Positions 41,040 through 51,175 are shown, counted from the stretch's first letter. The stretch is DNA of 64,000 nt from Pseudomonas mucidolens (GCF_900106045.1 NZ_LT629802.1:4464001-4528000); one strand, 5' to 3'. Numbers and translations are program-made. Notes: generated by a model from the sequence alone, not told the origin.

Positions 41040-42719
41040 ATGAGTAACAAGAACAACGATGACTTGAAACGTCAGGCCTCGGAAAACACCTTGGGGCTGA
41101 ACCCGATCATCGCGTTACGGAAAAAGGATTTACTGGCTTCTGCTCGAATGGTGCTGACCCAGGCCATCAGGCAACCGTTGCACAGCGTCAAGCACGTCGC
41201 ACACTTTGGCGTCGAATTGAAGAACGTGGTGTTCGGCAAATCCGAACTTGCGCCCGAGAGCGATGACCGTCGTTTCAATGACCCGGCGTGGAGCCAGAAC
41301 CCGCTCTACAAACGTTATCTGCAGACCTATCTGGCATGGCGCAAGGAACTGCACGACTGGATCGGTGACAGCAATCTGTCAGAGCAGGACATCAGCCGCG
41401 GGCACTTCGTTATCAATCTGATGACCGAAGCCATGGCCCCGTCCAACAGCGCCGCCAACCCCGCCGCCGTCAAACGCTTCTTCGAAACCGGCGGCAAGAG
41501 CTTGCTCGATGGCCTGTCGCACCTGGCCAAGGACATGGTTCATAACGGCGGTATGCCGAGCCAGGTCAACATGGGCGCCTTTGAGGTGGGCAAGAGCCTG
41601 GGCACCAGCGAGGGCGCCGTGGTGTTTCGCAACGATGTGCTGGAGCTGATCCAATACAAGCCGATCACTGAACAGGTGCATGAACGCCCGTTGCTGGTGG
41701 TGCCGCCGCAGATCAACAAATTCTATGTCTTCGACCTGAGCCCGGATAAAAGCCTGGCGCGTTTCTGCCTGCGCAATAACCAGCAGACGTTTATCGTCAG
41801 TTGGCGCAACCCCACCAAGGCTCAGCGCGAGTGGGGCTTGTCGACCTATATCGAGGCGCTGAAGGAAGCGGTCGACGTGGTAACGGCGATTACCGGCAGC
41901 AAGGACGTCAACATGCTCGGCGCCTGCTCCGGCGGCATCACCTGCACCGCCCTGCTCGGCCATTACGCCGCGCTGGGGGAGAAAAAAGTCCACGCGCTGA
42001 CGTTGTTGGTAAGCGTGCTCGACACCACCCTGGACACTCAAGTGGCGCTGTTCGTCGACGAACAGACCCTGGAAGCGGCCAAGCGCCACTCCTATCAAGC
42101 GGGTGTGCTGGAAGGTCGTGACATGGCCAAGGTGTTTGCCTGGATGCGCCCCAATGACCTGATCTGGAATTACTGGGTCAACAACTACCTGCTGGGCAAC
42201 GAGCCTCCGGTCTTCGATATTCTGTTCTGGAACAACGACACCACGCGCTTGCCCGCCGCCTTTCACGGCGACCTGATCGAGCTGTTCAAAAATAACCCGC
42301 TGGTACGCCCGAATGCCCTGGAAGTGTGCGGCACCCCCATCGACCTCAAGCAGGTGACCGCCGACATTTACTCACTGGCGGGCACCAACGACCACATCAC
42401 GCCATGGCAGTCGTGCTACAAGTCGGCGCAACTGTTTGGCGGCAAGGTCGAATTCGTGCTGTCCAGCAGCGGACATATTCAAAGCATCCTCAACCCGCCC
42501 GGCAACCCGAAAGCGCGTTACCAGACCAACGAAAGCATGGCGCAGAAGGCCTTGGACTGGCAGGAGAACGCCACCAAGCACACCGACTCCTGGTGGCTGC
42601 ACTGGCAGGCGTGGCTGGCGGATCGCTCGGGCAAGTTGAAGAAGGCACCGGCCAGCTTGGGTAACAAAGCCCATGCAGCCGCAGAGGCTGCACCAGGCAC
42701 ATACGTTCACGAAAGATAA
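41040..42719 (+). CDS. phaC1: Class II PHA synthase 1
   Basis: A 559-residue medium-chain-length polyhydroxyalkanoate synthase acting at the granule surface on 3-hydroxyacyl-CoA. The lipase-like box GACSGG places the catalytic Cys at 296; the Asp and His partners are in AGTNDHITPW and LSSSGHIQSI. The N-terminal domain and the C-terminal PGTYVHER are complete. It is about the same length and wording as PhaC2 downstream. The leader carries a sigma-54 promoter. Confidence 0.97.
   Translation: MSNKNNDDLKRQASENTLGLNPIIALRKKDLLASARMVLTQAIRQPLHSVKHVAHFGVELKNVVFGKSELAPESDDRRFNDPAWSQNPLYKRYLQTYLAWRKELHDWIGDSNLSEQDISRGHFVINLMTEAMAPSNSAANPAAVKRFFETGGKSLLDGLSHLAKDMVHNGGMPSQVNMGAFEVGKSLGTSEGAVVFRNDVLELIQYKPITEQVHERPLLVVPPQINKFYVFDLSPDKSLARFCLRNNQQTFIVSWRNPTKAQREWGLSTYIEALKEAVDVVTAITGSKDVNMLGACSGGITCTALLGHYAALGEKKVHALTLLVSVLDTTLDTQVALFVDEQTLEAAKRHSYQAGVLEGRDMAKVFAWMRPNDLIWNYWVNNYLLGNEPPVFDILFWNNDTTRLPAAFHGDLIELFKNNPLVRPNALEVCGTPIDLKQVTADIYSLAGTNDHITPWQSCYKSAQLFGGKVEFVLSSSGHIQSILNPPGNPKARYQTNESMAQKALDWQENATKHTDSWWLHWQAWLADRSGKLKKAPASLGNKAHAAAEAAPGTYVHER
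41046..41057 (+). promoter_or_regulatory. Possible Hfq/Crc A-rich target at the phaC1 start
   Basis: AACAAGAACAAC, four A-A-N triplets beginning 6 bases after the start of the initiation codon, is the kind of A-rich motif bound by Hfq with Crc for catabolite repression in Pseudomonas. Crc repression of phaC1 translation has been reported in P. putida. Motif seen; binding inferred. Confidence 0.5.
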
Positions 42720-42722
42720 CCC

Positions 42723-42836
42723 TGTAGGAGCGAGAGGGGCGCTTAGCCCTTGCTCGCGTAGTACTCAAGACCACCGTGGGGTATCAGACACCCCGTGTTT
42801 TCGTTGACGATATTCGCGAGCAAGCTCGCTCCTACA
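42723..42836. repeat. REP pair between phaC1 and phaZ, left copy interrupted
   Basis: The right copy (42813-42836) is a standard TTCGCGAGCAAGCTCGCTCC-TACA. The left copy begins TGTAGGAGCGAG at 42723 and resumes TGCTCGCG, but 15-16 extra bases (AGGGGCGCTTAGCCCT) sit where the short loop should be; the extra segment is itself nearly palindromic. REP sequence within a pha operon could uncouple phaC1 from phaZ message levels. Confidence 0.75.
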
Positions 42837-42852
42837 CTCGCAGGGTAAGCCC

Positions 42853-43698
42853 ATGCCGCAACCGTTTATCTTCCGTACCATCGATCTGGATGGCCAGACC
42901 ATCCGCACGGCGGTACGACCGGGTAAGCCTCACTTGACCCCGCTGCTGATTTTCAACGGCATCGGCGCCAACCTCGAGCTGGTGTTTCCGTTCGTCCAGG
43001 CGCTGGATCCGGACCTGGAAGTGATTGCTTTCGATGTACCGGGTGTCGGTGGTTCTTCGACCCCGAACCGGCCCTATCGCTTTCCCGGCCTGGCCAAGCT
43101 CACCGCGCGCATGCTCGATTACCTGGACTATGGTCAGGTGAATGCTGTCGGGGTTTCCTGGGGCGGCGCCTTGGCGCAGCAGTTTGCCTACGATTACCCG
43201 GAACGCTGCAAGAAGCTGATTCTCGCGGCGACGGCAGCTGGGGCGTTCATGGTGCCCGGCAAGCCGAAGGTGCTGTGGCTGATGGCAAGCCCTCGGCGCT
43301 ATATCCAACCGTCCCACGTGGTGCGCATTGCGCCGATGATCTATGGCGGCTCGTTCCGTCGGGACTTGAAGCTGGCGGCCGAACACGCGAGCAAAGTGCG
43401 CTCGGCCGGCAAGCTGGGCTATTACTGGCAACTGTTCGCCGGGCTGGGCTGGACCAGCATTCACTGGCTGCACAAGATCAAGCAACCGACCCTGGTGCTG
43501 GCCGGCGACGACGACCCGCTGATCCCGCTGGTCAACATGCGCATGCTGGCTTGGCGCATTCCCAACGCGCAATTGCACATCATCGACGACGGTCATCTGT
43601 TCCTGATCACCCGGGCCGAAGCGGTAGCACCGATCATCATGAAGTTTCTCCAGGAAGAACGCTTGCGTGCGGTGATCCACCCGCACCCAGCCCTGTAA
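42853..43698 (+). CDS. phaZ: Intracellular PHA depolymerase
   Basis: A 281-residue alpha/beta hydrolase that mobilises medium-chain PHA from granules. The nucleophile is Ser102 in GVSWGG, the acid is in AGDDDPLIPL and the His in DDGHLFLITRAEA. LLIFNGIGANLELVFPF is the oxyanion region. No signal peptide, as expected for a granule-associated enzyme. It lies between the two synthase genes in the standard order. Confidence 0.95.
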   Translation: MPQPFIFRTIDLDGQTIRTAVRPGKPHLTPLLIFNGIGANLELVFPFVQALDPDLEVIAFDVPGVGGSSTPNRPYRFPGLAKLTARMLDYLDYGQVNAVGVSWGGALAQQFAYDYPERCKKLILAATAAGAFMVPGKPKVLWLMASPRRYIQPSHVVRIAPMIYGGSFRRDLKLAAEHASKVRSAGKLGYYWQLFAGLGWTSIHWLHKIKQPTLVLAGDDDPLIPLVNMRMLAWRIPNAQLHIIDDGHLFLITRAEAVAPIIMKFLQEERLRAVIHPHPAL

Positions 43699-43801
43699 CA
43701 CCAAGGGCGCGAGCCAGAAGGCAAACGCGCAACTTGGCCAGAACCGACTATGGTTCTGAATTGGCGTGCTTGATGGTGAATTGACGAAGGAGTGTTGACT
43801 C

Positions 43802-45484
43802 ATGCGTGACCGACCCGTGACCACCCCGGCGCCCACACCCGCCGCGTTCATCAATGCCCGAAGCGCAATCACTGGCCTGCGCGGTCGGGATCTGCTGTCG
43901 ACCCTGCGCAGCGTCGCGGCCCATAGCCTGCGTAACCCGCTGCACAGTGCCAGGCACGCGGTGGCGCTGGGCGGCCAGCTGGGACGCGTTCTGCTCGGAG
44001 AAACCATGCATGAGCCCTATCCTCACGACGGCCGCTTCGCCGACCCGACCTGGCGGCACAACCCGTTTTATCGACGCAGTCTGCAAGCCTATCTAAGCTG
44101 GCAGAAACAGACCAAACACTGGATCGATGACAGCACCCTGAGCGAGGACGACCGCGCACGGGCGCATTTTGCCTTTTCGCTGCTGAATGACGCGGTGTCG
44201 CCGTCCAACACCTTGCTCAACCCCTTGGCGATCAAGGAACTGCTCAATTCCGGCGGCCAAAGCGTGGTGCGGGGCGCGAGCAATCTGCTCGACGACTTGC
44301 TGCACAACCATGGCTTGCCGCGCCAGGTCACCAAGCAGGCGTTCGAGGTCGGCAAGACGGTGGCCACGACGCCAGGCTCGGTGGTCTTTCGCAATGAGCT
44401 GCTGGAGCTGATCCAGTACAAGCCCATGAGCGAGAAACAGTACGCCAAGCCACTGCTGGTGGTGCCGCCGCAAATCAACAAGTACTACATTTTCGACCTA
44501 AGCCCGGCTAACAGCTTCGTCCAATACGCCCTGAAAAATGGCCTGCAAGTGTTTATGGTCAGTTGGCGCAACCCGGACGTGCGCCACCGCGAATGGGGCC
44601 TGTCCAGCTATGTGGCGGCGCTTGAGGAAGCGTTGAACATTTGCCGGGCGATCACCGGCGCACGCGAGGTCAATCTGATGGGCGCGTGCGCCGGCGGCCT
44701 GACCATCGCGGCGCTGCAAGGTCATCTGCAAGCCAAACGACAACTGCGGCGCGTCTCCAGCGCGACTTACCTGGTGAGCCTGCTGGACAGTCAGATCGAC
44801 AGTCCGGCCACGCTGTTTGTCGATGAGCAAACCCTGGAGGCGGCCAAACGGCGCTCTTACCAGGAAGGCGTGCTGGACGGTCGTGACATGGCCAGGGTGT
44901 TCGCCTGGATGCGCCCCAATGATCTGATCTGGAACTACTGGATCAATAACTACCTGCTGGGCAAGGAGCCACCGGCCTTCGACATTCTGTACTGGAACAA
45001 CGACAACACCCGCTTGCCGGCGGCCTTGCATGGCGACCTGCTGGATTTCTTCAAGCACAACCCGCTGAGCCATCCCGGTGGCCTGGAGGTCTGCGGCACG
45101 CCTGTTGACCTGCAAAAAGTCACGGTGGACAGTTTCAGCGTGGCCGGGATCAACGACCACATCACCCCGTGGGATGCAGTCTATCGCTCGAGCCTGCTGC
45201 TGGGTGGCGACAAGCGCTTCGTGCTGTCCAACAGCGGGCACATCCAGAGCATTCTCAACCCGCCGGGCAACCCCAAGGCCAACTTCGTCGAAAACCCGAA
45301 ACTGAGCAGCGACCCGCGTGCCTGGTACTACGACGCCAGTCATATCGAAGGCAGTTGGTGGCCGCAGTGGCTGGAGTGGATCCAGCAACGCTCGGGCACC
45401 CAGCGCGAGACCCTGACCGCCCTGGGCAACCAGAACTACCCACCGATGGAGCCGGCGCCTGGCACTTACGTGCGGGTCCGCTGA
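43802..45484 (+). CDS. phaC2: Class II PHA synthase 2
   Basis: A 560-residue paralogue of PhaC1. The catalytic Cys, in LMGACAGGLT, is again residue 296; the acid and His lie in AGINDHITPW and LSNSGHIQSI. The N-terminus (RDRPVTTPAPTPAAFINARS) is more divergent than the core. The two synthases of this locus usually differ mildly in chain-length preference. AAGGAG 8 bases upstream supports the ATG. Followed by phaD after 32 bases. Confidence 0.96.
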   Translation: MRDRPVTTPAPTPAAFINARSAITGLRGRDLLSTLRSVAAHSLRNPLHSARHAVALGGQLGRVLLGETMHEPYPHDGRFADPTWRHNPFYRRSLQAYLSWQKQTKHWIDDSTLSEDDRARAHFAFSLLNDAVSPSNTLLNPLAIKELLNSGGQSVVRGASNLLDDLLHNHGLPRQVTKQAFEVGKTVATTPGSVVFRNELLELIQYKPMSEKQYAKPLLVVPPQINKYYIFDLSPANSFVQYALKNGLQVFMVSWRNPDVRHREWGLSSYVAALEEALNICRAITGAREVNLMGACAGGLTIAALQGHLQAKRQLRRVSSATYLVSLLDSQIDSPATLFVDEQTLEAAKRRSYQEGVLDGRDMARVFAWMRPNDLIWNYWINNYLLGKEPPAFDILYWNNDNTRLPAALHGDLLDFFKHNPLSHPGGLEVCGTPVDLQKVTVDSFSVAGINDHITPWDAVYRSSLLLGGDKRFVLSNSGHIQSILNPPGNPKANFVENPKLSSDPRAWYYDASHIEGSWWPQWLEWIQQRSGTQRETLTALGNQNYPPMEPAPGTYVRVR

Positions 45485-45516
45485 CCCCTTGGCGCATCGA
45501 TCACTAAGAAGACTGG

Positions 45517-46149
45517 ATGAAAACCCGAGACCGTATTCTTGAATGTGCCCTGCAGTTGTTCAACCACAAGGGCGAACCCAATGTTTCAACCCTGGAAGTG
45601 GCCAATGAACTGGGGATCAGCCCCGGCAACCTCTACTACCATTTCCACGGCAAGGAGCCTCTGGTGCTCGGGCTGTTCGAGCGCTTCCAGGCAGAGTTGG
45701 CGCCGCTGCTCGACCCGCCGCCGGACGTACAATTGGCGCCCGAGGATTATTGGCTATTTCTGCATCTGATTGTCGAACGCATGGCGCACTATCGGTTTCT
45801 GTTCCAGGACCTGTCGAACCTGGCCGGACGCCTGCCCAAACTGGCCAAGGGTATGCGCCATTTGCTGACCGCGTTGAAGCGTACATTGGCGTCGCTGTTG
45901 GCCCGACTCAAAACCACGGGACAGCTGGTCAGCGATACCCAGGCATTGGGACAACTGGTGGAGCAGATCACCATGACCCTGCTGTTTTCCCTAGATTACC
46001 AACGGATTCTCGATCGTCAGGGTGAGGTGCGGGTAGCGGTGTACCAAGTCATGATGCTGGTGGCACCGCACCTGCTGATGCCAGCCAGGCAGGCGACCGA
46101 ACGATTTGCCCTGCGCTATCTGAATGACGCGAATCTCGGCCTGCGATAG
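45517..46149 (+). CDS. phaD: TetR-family PHA regulator PhaD
   Basis: A 210-residue regulator. The N-terminal TetR helix-turn-helix is KTRDRILECALQLFNHKG followed by NVSTLEVANELGISPGNLYYHFHGKE (about residues 2-50); the C-terminal part is an all-alpha ligand domain. In P. putida PhaD activates phaC1 and phaI promoters in response to a fatty-acid-derived effector. Last gene of the phaC1ZC2D run; a strong terminator follows that it shares with phaF. Confidence 0.94.
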   Translation: MKTRDRILECALQLFNHKGEPNVSTLEVANELGISPGNLYYHFHGKEPLVLGLFERFQAELAPLLDPPPDVQLAPEDYWLFLHLIVERMAHYRFLFQDLSNLAGRLPKLAKGMRHLLTALKRTLASLLARLKTTGQLVSDTQALGQLVEQITMTLLFSLDYQRILDRQGEVRVAVYQVMMLVAPHLLMPARQATERFALRYLNDANLGLR

Positions 46150-46190
46150 TCATCATTGTCTTGAGCGAGATAGCGTCTGGGCACAAGCAT

Positions 46191-46227
46191 AAAAAACGCC
46201 CGACCTTTAAAGGCCGGGCGCTTTTTT
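46191..46227. terminator. Bidirectional terminator between phaD and phaF
   Basis: AAAAAACGCCCG and CGGGCGCTTTTTT enclose a second stem CCTTTAAAGG, giving a long hairpin with A/T runs on both ends. It serves the convergent phaC1ZC2D and phaIF transcripts. Confidence 0.92.
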
Positions 46228-46240
46228 ATGTCCCGTGAAA

Positions 46241-47188
46241 TCAGGACTGACTGGTAGGCGTCGGGGTTGCCGGCGTTGCAGTCGGGGTAGCTGCCGGCGT
46301 CGGCGCGGTGGCCGAGTTGGTGGTTGGCGCCGGGGCTGCAGGCTTGGCGGCAACGGCTGGCTTTGGAGCGGCAGGTTTTTTCGCGGTGGCTGGTTTCTTC
46401 GCCACGGCAGGTTTTGCAACAGCCTTGGCTGCAGCGGGTTTCGCGGCGGCTGGCTTGGCGGCTGCGGTTTTAGCCGCTGGTTTTGCCGCTGGTTTTGCCA
46501 CCGGCTTGGCAGCAGTTTTGGCGGCCACTGGCTTCTTGGCGGCAGGCTTGGCTGCCGGTTTGGCGGCTGCGGTTTTGACTGCTGGCTTGGCTGCAGGTTT
46601 TGCTGCGGTCTTGGCTAGTGCCTTGGCCGCTGGTTTGGCCGCTGGTTTGGCAGCCGGCTTGGCGGCAGCCTTGACCAGAGGCTTGGCCGCAGTTTTAGTG
46701 GCGGGCTTGGCCGCTGCGGTTTTTGCCGCGGGCTTGGCAGCAGGTTTTACTGCTTTGGTCGCCACAGGCGCAACTTTGGCACCGGTCAGTTTTTCGATTT
46801 GCTTGGTCAGCGTATCGACCTTGCTGTGCAGCGCCTTCACTTCATTGCGGCTAGGTACGCCCAGGCGCGAAATGGCACTGTTCAGGCGCTTGTCGAGAGC
46901 ACCTTCCAGTTCACCCCAAGTGCCAAGCACCTGTTTTTTTGCATCACTGATGCGTGACTTGGTGGAACTGGCGTTCGCCTTGGCGGCATCTACTTGTTTA
47001 TCGACTGCGCTCTTGGTCAATTTTTCGGCTTTCTCGCCGTCTTTAACCAACGTCTCGAAGTATTTGCCGCCGTCACTGCTGACCTTCGAGTACACGCCTA
47101 AACCAGCAAGCCAGATCTTGCGGGAGTATTTTTCAACTTCCCCGATCCACGAGCTGCCTTCTTTTTCAGTATTCTTTTTACCAGCCAT
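46241..47188 (-). CDS. phaF: Phasin PhaF with histone-H1-like tail
   Basis: A 315-residue granule protein. Residues about 1-145 are the phasin domain (SRKIWLAGLGVYSKVSSDGG, coiled-coil to LTKQIEKLTG). The rest is a low-complexity Ala/Lys/Pro tail with many AAKPAAK-type repeats, like histone H1, that binds DNA and distributes granules at division. The ATG at 47188 with AGGAG upstream is the start; an in-frame ATG 36 bases earlier falls in the phaI-phaF spacer. Gap to phaI is 10 bases. Confidence 0.95.
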   Translation of the reverse strand: MAGKKNTEKEGSSWIGEVEKYSRKIWLAGLGVYSKVSSDGGKYFETLVKDGEKAEKLTKSAVDKQVDAAKANASSTKSRISDAKKQVLGTWGELEGALDKRLNSAISRLGVPSRNEVKALHSKVDTLTKQIEKLTGAKVAPVATKAVKPAAKPAAKTAAAKPATKTAAKPLVKAAAKPAAKPAAKPAAKALAKTAAKPAAKPAVKTAAAKPAAKPAAKKPVAAKTAAKPVAKPAAKPAAKTAAAKPAAAKPAAAKAVAKPAVAKKPATAKKPAAPKPAVAAKPAAPAPTTNSATAPTPAATPTATPATPTPTSQS

Positions 47189-47198
47189 CCCGTTCTCC

Positions 47199-47621
47199 TT
47201 AATGTTTACGCGCGACGCGTTCAAGCAATGCCGTCAGCTCATCGAGCTTAGCAGAGAGTGTCTCGACGTCATGTTTAGCCGCAATACCGATGCGATTCAA
47301 GACACTTGCAACACGACTGTCAAAGGCACGCTCGACTTTATCCAACTGCACGTCGACTTTGCCTTTGACGCTGGAGAGGTTGCTCTTGACGTAATCAAGC
47401 TGACTGTTGGCCGCATCAAGTTGTTCGCTCACAACTTTTTTGCTTTTATTTTCAACATCTTGACCGGTCTTTACGAGTTCCTTGAAGTACTCGCTACCTT
47501 CGCTGCCGACCTTCGCGTACGCCCCCAAACCCGCCAGCCAGATCCCGCGGGCATAGGATTTAACGTCGCTGAATGCGTTAATCCGGGTGTCGATTTTTTT
47601 CTTCAACATAACTTTGGCCAT
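47199..47621 (-). CDS. phaI: Phasin PhaI
   Basis: A 140-residue amphipathic granule-coat protein homologous to the phasin half of PhaF: SYARGIWLAGLGAYAKVGSE aligns with the same place in PhaF, and a long coiled-coil follows. The ATG at 47621 is preceded by GAGGTG and gives MAKVMLKKKID. First gene of phaIF; transcription in relatives is activated by PhaD. Confidence 0.94.
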   Translation of the reverse strand: MAKVMLKKKIDTRINAFSDVKSYARGIWLAGLGAYAKVGSEGSEYFKELVKTGQDVENKSKKVVSEQLDAANSQLDYVKSNLSSVKGKVDVQLDKVERAFDSRVASVLNRIGIAAKHDVETLSAKLDELTALLERVARKH

Positions 47622-47760
47622 GCTGCACCTCACGTATAAACGGGTAGAGGAACTGCCCACAGGAGTTGAGGGCTGGGTACAAAGTAAGGAGAAAAATTAG
47701 AATCGGCACCCTAACAACGCTGGAAAATGGCCTGTCGTGCGCAGGATCACGCGACGCTGG

Positions 47761-48036
47761 TCAGGCCAGCGCCTTATCCAGGGCTTTCTCGATTTCGGAC
47801 TTGATGGTGCCACTCATGGCCGACATCAACAGGCCCAGTTCCACCTCGACCCGCAATGAATCTTCAGCGACTTTCAGCGTGCCTTTAACTCCGGAACGCT
47901 TAAGGTTCAATGTATCGCCAGTCCAGGACGGCTCCAGACCATATTGATCCTTGAGTTTGATCGCCAACTTCTCGGCCTTCGCCCTGGCAGCTTCTTTACC
48001 CAGGGTATGGGCACGTTCGATCTGTATCCGGGCCAT
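47761..48036 (-). CDS. PHA system family small protein (PHA_gran_rgn)
   Basis: A 91-residue soluble protein with the wording of the polyhydroxyalkanoic-acid system family: [20 protein letters not shown], then [19 protein letters not shown] and [20 protein letters not shown]. Its role is not established; association with granules is assumed from the family and its place just upstream of phaIF. It could be co-transcribed with phaI across a 139-base gap. Divergent from ubiE. Confidence 0.85.
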   Translation of the reverse strand: MARIQIERAHTLGKEAARAKAEKLAIKLKDQYGLEPSWTGDTLNLKRSGVKGTLKVAEDSLRVEVELGLLMSAMSGTIKSEIEKALDKALA

Positions 48037-48180
48037 TGGAATGACTCCTCATTAAAGCGATGTGGTGACCGCCCATGCGGCAAAAGGTCTCGGTGGCCGT
48101 CTATCTTACCTTCACCCTTGCCAAGACAAAGCAGGCCTTGGGGATTATCATGTCCCGCATTCTCTTTTGGTGACAGCGAT

Positions 48181-48951
48181 ATGACTGATCAGCGCAAAGG
48201 CAGCGATGCCGAACCCACCACTCACTTCGGCTTCAAGAACGTCCCGGAAAGCCAGAAAGCGGAAAAGGTCGCGGAGGTGTTCCACTCCGTGGCCGCCAAA
48301 TACGACCTGATGAACGACGTGCTGTCCGGCGGCATGCACCGCCTGTGGAAGCGTTTCACTATCGAGTTGTCAGGCGTGCGCGTCGGCAACCGCGTGCTGG
48401 ATATCGCTGGCGGCACCGGCGACCTGGCCGCCAAGTTTTCCCAGCTGGTGGGCCCGACCGGTCAAGTGGTGTTGGCCGACATCAACGGTTCCATGCTCAA
48501 GGTCGGTCGCGACCGCCTGCTGGATAAGGGAGTGGCCGGCAACATTGAGTTCGTCCAGGCCGATGCCGAAAAACTGCCGTTCCCCGACAACCATTTCGAT
48601 TGCGTGACCATCGCCTTCGGCCTGCGCAACGTGACCCACAAGGAAGACGCCCTGCGCTCGATGTTGCGCGTACTGAAGCCGGGCGGTCGTCTGCTGGTGC
48701 TGGAGTTCTCCAAACCGACCAACGCGCTGATGTCCAAGGTCTACGACACCTACTCGTTCGCCTTTATGCCGTTGATGGGCAAGCTGATCACCAATGATGC
48801 CGAAAGCTATCGCTACCTGGCCGAGTCGATCCGCATGCACCCCAACCAGGAAACCCTGAAGTCGATGATGGTGGAGGCCGGTTTCGACCGGGTGACCTAC
48901 CACAACATGACCTCGGGCATCGTCGCCCTGCACCGCGGCATCAAGCCCTGA
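48181..48951 (+). CDS. ubiE: Ubiquinone/menaquinone C-methyltransferase
   Basis: A 256-residue SAM-dependent enzyme methylating the quinone ring at C2. Recognised by [19 protein letters not shown], motif [15 protein letters not shown] and the UbiE signature [20 protein letters not shown]. The ATG at 48181 gives [19 protein letters not shown]. Its stop overlaps the ubiJ start by one base, making ubiE-ubiJ-ubiB a coupled unit. Confidence 0.96.
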   Translation: MTDQRKGSDAEPTTHFGFKNVPESQKAEKVAEVFHSVAAKYDLMNDVLSGGMHRLWKRFTIELSGVRVGNRVLDIAGGTGDLAAKFSQLVGPTGQVVLADINGSMLKVGRDRLLDKGVAGNIEFVQADAEKLPFPDNHFDCVTIAFGLRNVTHKEDALRSMLRVLKPGGRLLVLEFSKPTNALMSKVYDTYSFAFMPLMGKLITNDAESYRYLAESIRMHPNQETLKSMMVEAGFDRVTYHNMTSGIVALHRGIKP

Positions 48952-49574
48952 TGCTGCTGCAAGGCCTTCTCGCCAGCGTCGAACACGGCATCAACCGTGT
49001 CCTGCGCCTGGACAGCACCGCCCTGGCGCGACTGGCGCACTTGAACGGCAAGATCATTGCCGTGGACTGCACACGTCCTGCCCTGCAGCTGTATATCCTG
49101 CCCAGCGATGAAGGCCTGTTGCTGGCGGCCCACTGGGCCGCCGATGCCGACTGCACCTTGCGCGCACCGGCTGCAAGCCTGCTGCGCCTGGCCTTGAGCC
49201 AAGACAAGACGGCAATCCTGCACGGCCCGGACGTGACGCTCGAAGGCGACAGCGCGGTCTTGATGGACCTGGCCGCGGTGTTGCAAGACCTGGACCTGGA
49301 CTGGGAATACGAACTGTCGCGCTGGCTGGGTCCGGTGGCCACTCACCTGCTCAGTGGCCACCTGCGCAGCCGCTCGCGCTGGTACCAGCAGGGTTTCGCC
49401 AGCCTGAACCAGAACCTCGCCGAATACCTCAGCGAAGAATCGCGCACCCTCGTCGGACAACGGGAAGCCGAAGCGCGCTTTCGTGAACTCGACCAGGCCA
49501 AACTCGACCTTGAACGACTTGAGGCGCGCTTCGAGCGCCTGAGTCGCTCCCTTGATCCAAGCGATAACGCATGA
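48951..49574 (+). CDS. ubiJ: Ubiquinone biosynthesis accessory factor UbiJ (SCP2 domain)
   Basis: A 207-residue protein with an SCP2-type lipid-binding domain in the first ~115 residues ([36 protein letters not shown]) and a C-terminal coiled-coil ([20 protein letters not shown]). In E. coli UbiJ with UbiK organises the soluble Ubi complex and holds the polyprenylated intermediates. Overlaps ubiE by one base and ubiB by four. Confidence 0.92.
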   Translation: MLLQGLLASVEHGINRVLRLDSTALARLAHLNGKIIAVDCTRPALQLYILPSDEGLLLAAHWAADADCTLRAPAASLLRLALSQDKTAILHGPDVTLEGDSAVLMDLAAVLQDLDLDWEYELSRWLGPVATHLLSGHLRSRSRWYQQGFASLNQNLAEYLSEESRTLVGQREAEARFRELDQAKLDLERLEARFERLSRSLDPSDNA

Positions 49575-51175
49575 AGCTGCTCGCCGTCCGCCGTTTGTTT
49601 CGTATCCAGCGCGTGGTCATCCGCTACCGTCTCGATGACCTGCTGTTCGCCTTGCCCTTGCCCTGGTTCCTGCTGGCGGTGCGCTATGTGCTGCCGTGGC
49701 GCTGGTTTCCGCGCAAGAGCCTCGATCTGAGCCGTGGCGCACGCCTGCGCCTGGCCCTGCAGGACCTGGGACCGATTTTCATCAAGTTCGGACAAATCCT
49801 GTCCACTCGCCGCGATTTGCTGCCCGAAGACATCGCCGACGAGTTGATGCTGTTGCAGGACCGCGTGCCACCGTTCGACTCGCAACTGTCGATGAAGCTG
49901 ATCGAGGAGCAGTTGGGCAAAAAAATCAGCGAAGTCTTCAGCCGCTTCGATATCGCGCCCCTGGCCTCGGCCTCGGTGGCCCAGGTGCATGCCGCGCAAC
50001 TCAAGACCGGCGAAGAAGTCGTGGTCAAGGTGATTCGTCCCGGGCTCAAGCCGATCATCGGCCAGGACCTGGCGTGGCTGTTCATCCTCGCCCGCGCCGC
50101 CGAGCGCTTCTCCGCCGATGCGCGCCTGCTGCACCCGGTAGACGTGGTCGCCGACTACGAAAAAACCATCTACGACGAACTCGACCTGTTGCGCGAAGCG
50201 GCCAACGCCAGCCAGCTCAAACGCAACTTCGAAGGTTCGCCGCTGCTCTACGTGCCACAAGTCTATTGGGACTGGTGCCGGCCGAAAGTGCTGGTGATGG
50301 AGCGCATCTATGGCGTTCAGGTGACCGACCTGGCGACCCTGGCCGACCAGCGCACCGACATGAAAATGCTCGCCGAACGCGGTGTGGAGATTTTCTTCAC
50401 CCAGGTGTTCCGTGACAGTTTCTTCCACGCCGACATGCACCCCGGCAACATTTTTGTCAGCACGGTCAACCCGTGGAGCCCGCAGTACATTGCCATCGAC
50501 TGCGGCATCGTCGGCAGCCTAACGCCGGAAGACCAGGACTACCTGGCGCGCAACCTGTTTGCCTTCTTCAAGCGCGATTACCGCCGCGTGGCGCAGCTAC
50601 ACATCGATTCGGGCTGGGTGCCGGCAGAAACCAAGCTCAACGAATTCGAAGCGGCGATCCGCACCGTCTGCGAACCGATCTTCGAAAAACCGTTAAAGGA
50701 TATTTCCTTCGGCCAAGTGCTGATGCGCCTATTCCAGACCGCACGGCGCTTCAATATGGAAGTCCAGCCGCAACTGGTGCTGCTGCAGAAAACCCTGCTC
50801 AACATCGAAGGCCTGGGCCGCCAGCTGTATCCGGACCTGGATTTGTGGAACACCGCACAGCCGTTCCTCGAGCGCTGGATGCGCGAGCGGGTCAGCCCAA
50901 AAACCCTGCTGGGCAACCTGCAGAGCCAGGTCGAGCAATTGCCGCATCTGGCCAACATGACCCGCGACTTGCTTGAGCGCATGTCCCAGCCCCACGCCAA
51001 GGACCCGCCCGCGCCGTGGCCCGAGCGCAAGGACGACTGGTTCCTGCGTCTGCTGGGTGCGGCACACTTGGGCGGCGGCGCGGTGCTCGCGGCCGGTGGA
51101 CCGCTACAGGATCTTGGGCATTGGCCAGCGGGGATCATGGTCGCCGTCGGCCTGTATCTGGTCGTGCGCCGATAG
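49571..51175 (+). CDS. ubiB: Ubiquinone biosynthesis atypical kinase/ATPase UbiB
   Basis: A 534-residue membrane-associated ABC1/ADCK-family protein. The KxGQ-type motif is in [19 protein letters not shown], the Ala-rich nucleotide loop in [15 protein letters not shown], the catalytic-loop equivalent in [12 protein letters not shown], and the metal Asp in [10 protein letters not shown]. Two hydrophobic helices end the protein ([28 protein letters not shown]). It probably extracts or presents the hydrophobic intermediates. ATGA overlap with ubiJ. Confidence 0.95.
   Translation: MKLLAVRRLFRIQRVVIRYRLDDLLFALPLPWFLLAVRYVLPWRWFPRKSLDLSRGARLRLALQDLGPIFIKFGQILSTRRDLLPEDIADELMLLQDRVPPFDSQLSMKLIEEQLGKKISEVFSRFDIAPLASASVAQVHAAQLKTGEEVVVKVIRPGLKPIIGQDLAWLFILARAAERFSADARLLHPVDVVADYEKTIYDELDLLREAANASQLKRNFEGSPLLYVPQVYWDWCRPKVLVMERIYGVQVTDLATLADQRTDMKMLAERGVEIFFTQVFRDSFFHADMHPGNIFVSTVNPWSPQYIAIDCGIVGSLTPEDQDYLARNLFAFFKRDYRRVAQLHIDSGWVPAETKLNEFEAAIRTVCEPIFEKPLKDISFGQVLMRLFQTARRFNMEVQPQLVLLQKTLLNIEGLGRQLYPDLDLWNTAQPFLERWMRERVSPKTLLGNLQSQVEQLPHLANMTRDLLERMSQPHAKDPPAPWPERKDDWFLRLLGAAHLGGGAVLAAGGPLQDLGHWPAGIMVAVGLYLVVRR

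Noticed and set aside
46308..47639. Long plus-strand open frame rich in Ala/Gly across phaF-phaI
   Set aside because: It is the mirror of the AAKPAAK-repeat tail of PhaF; no recognisable protein and no ribosome site.
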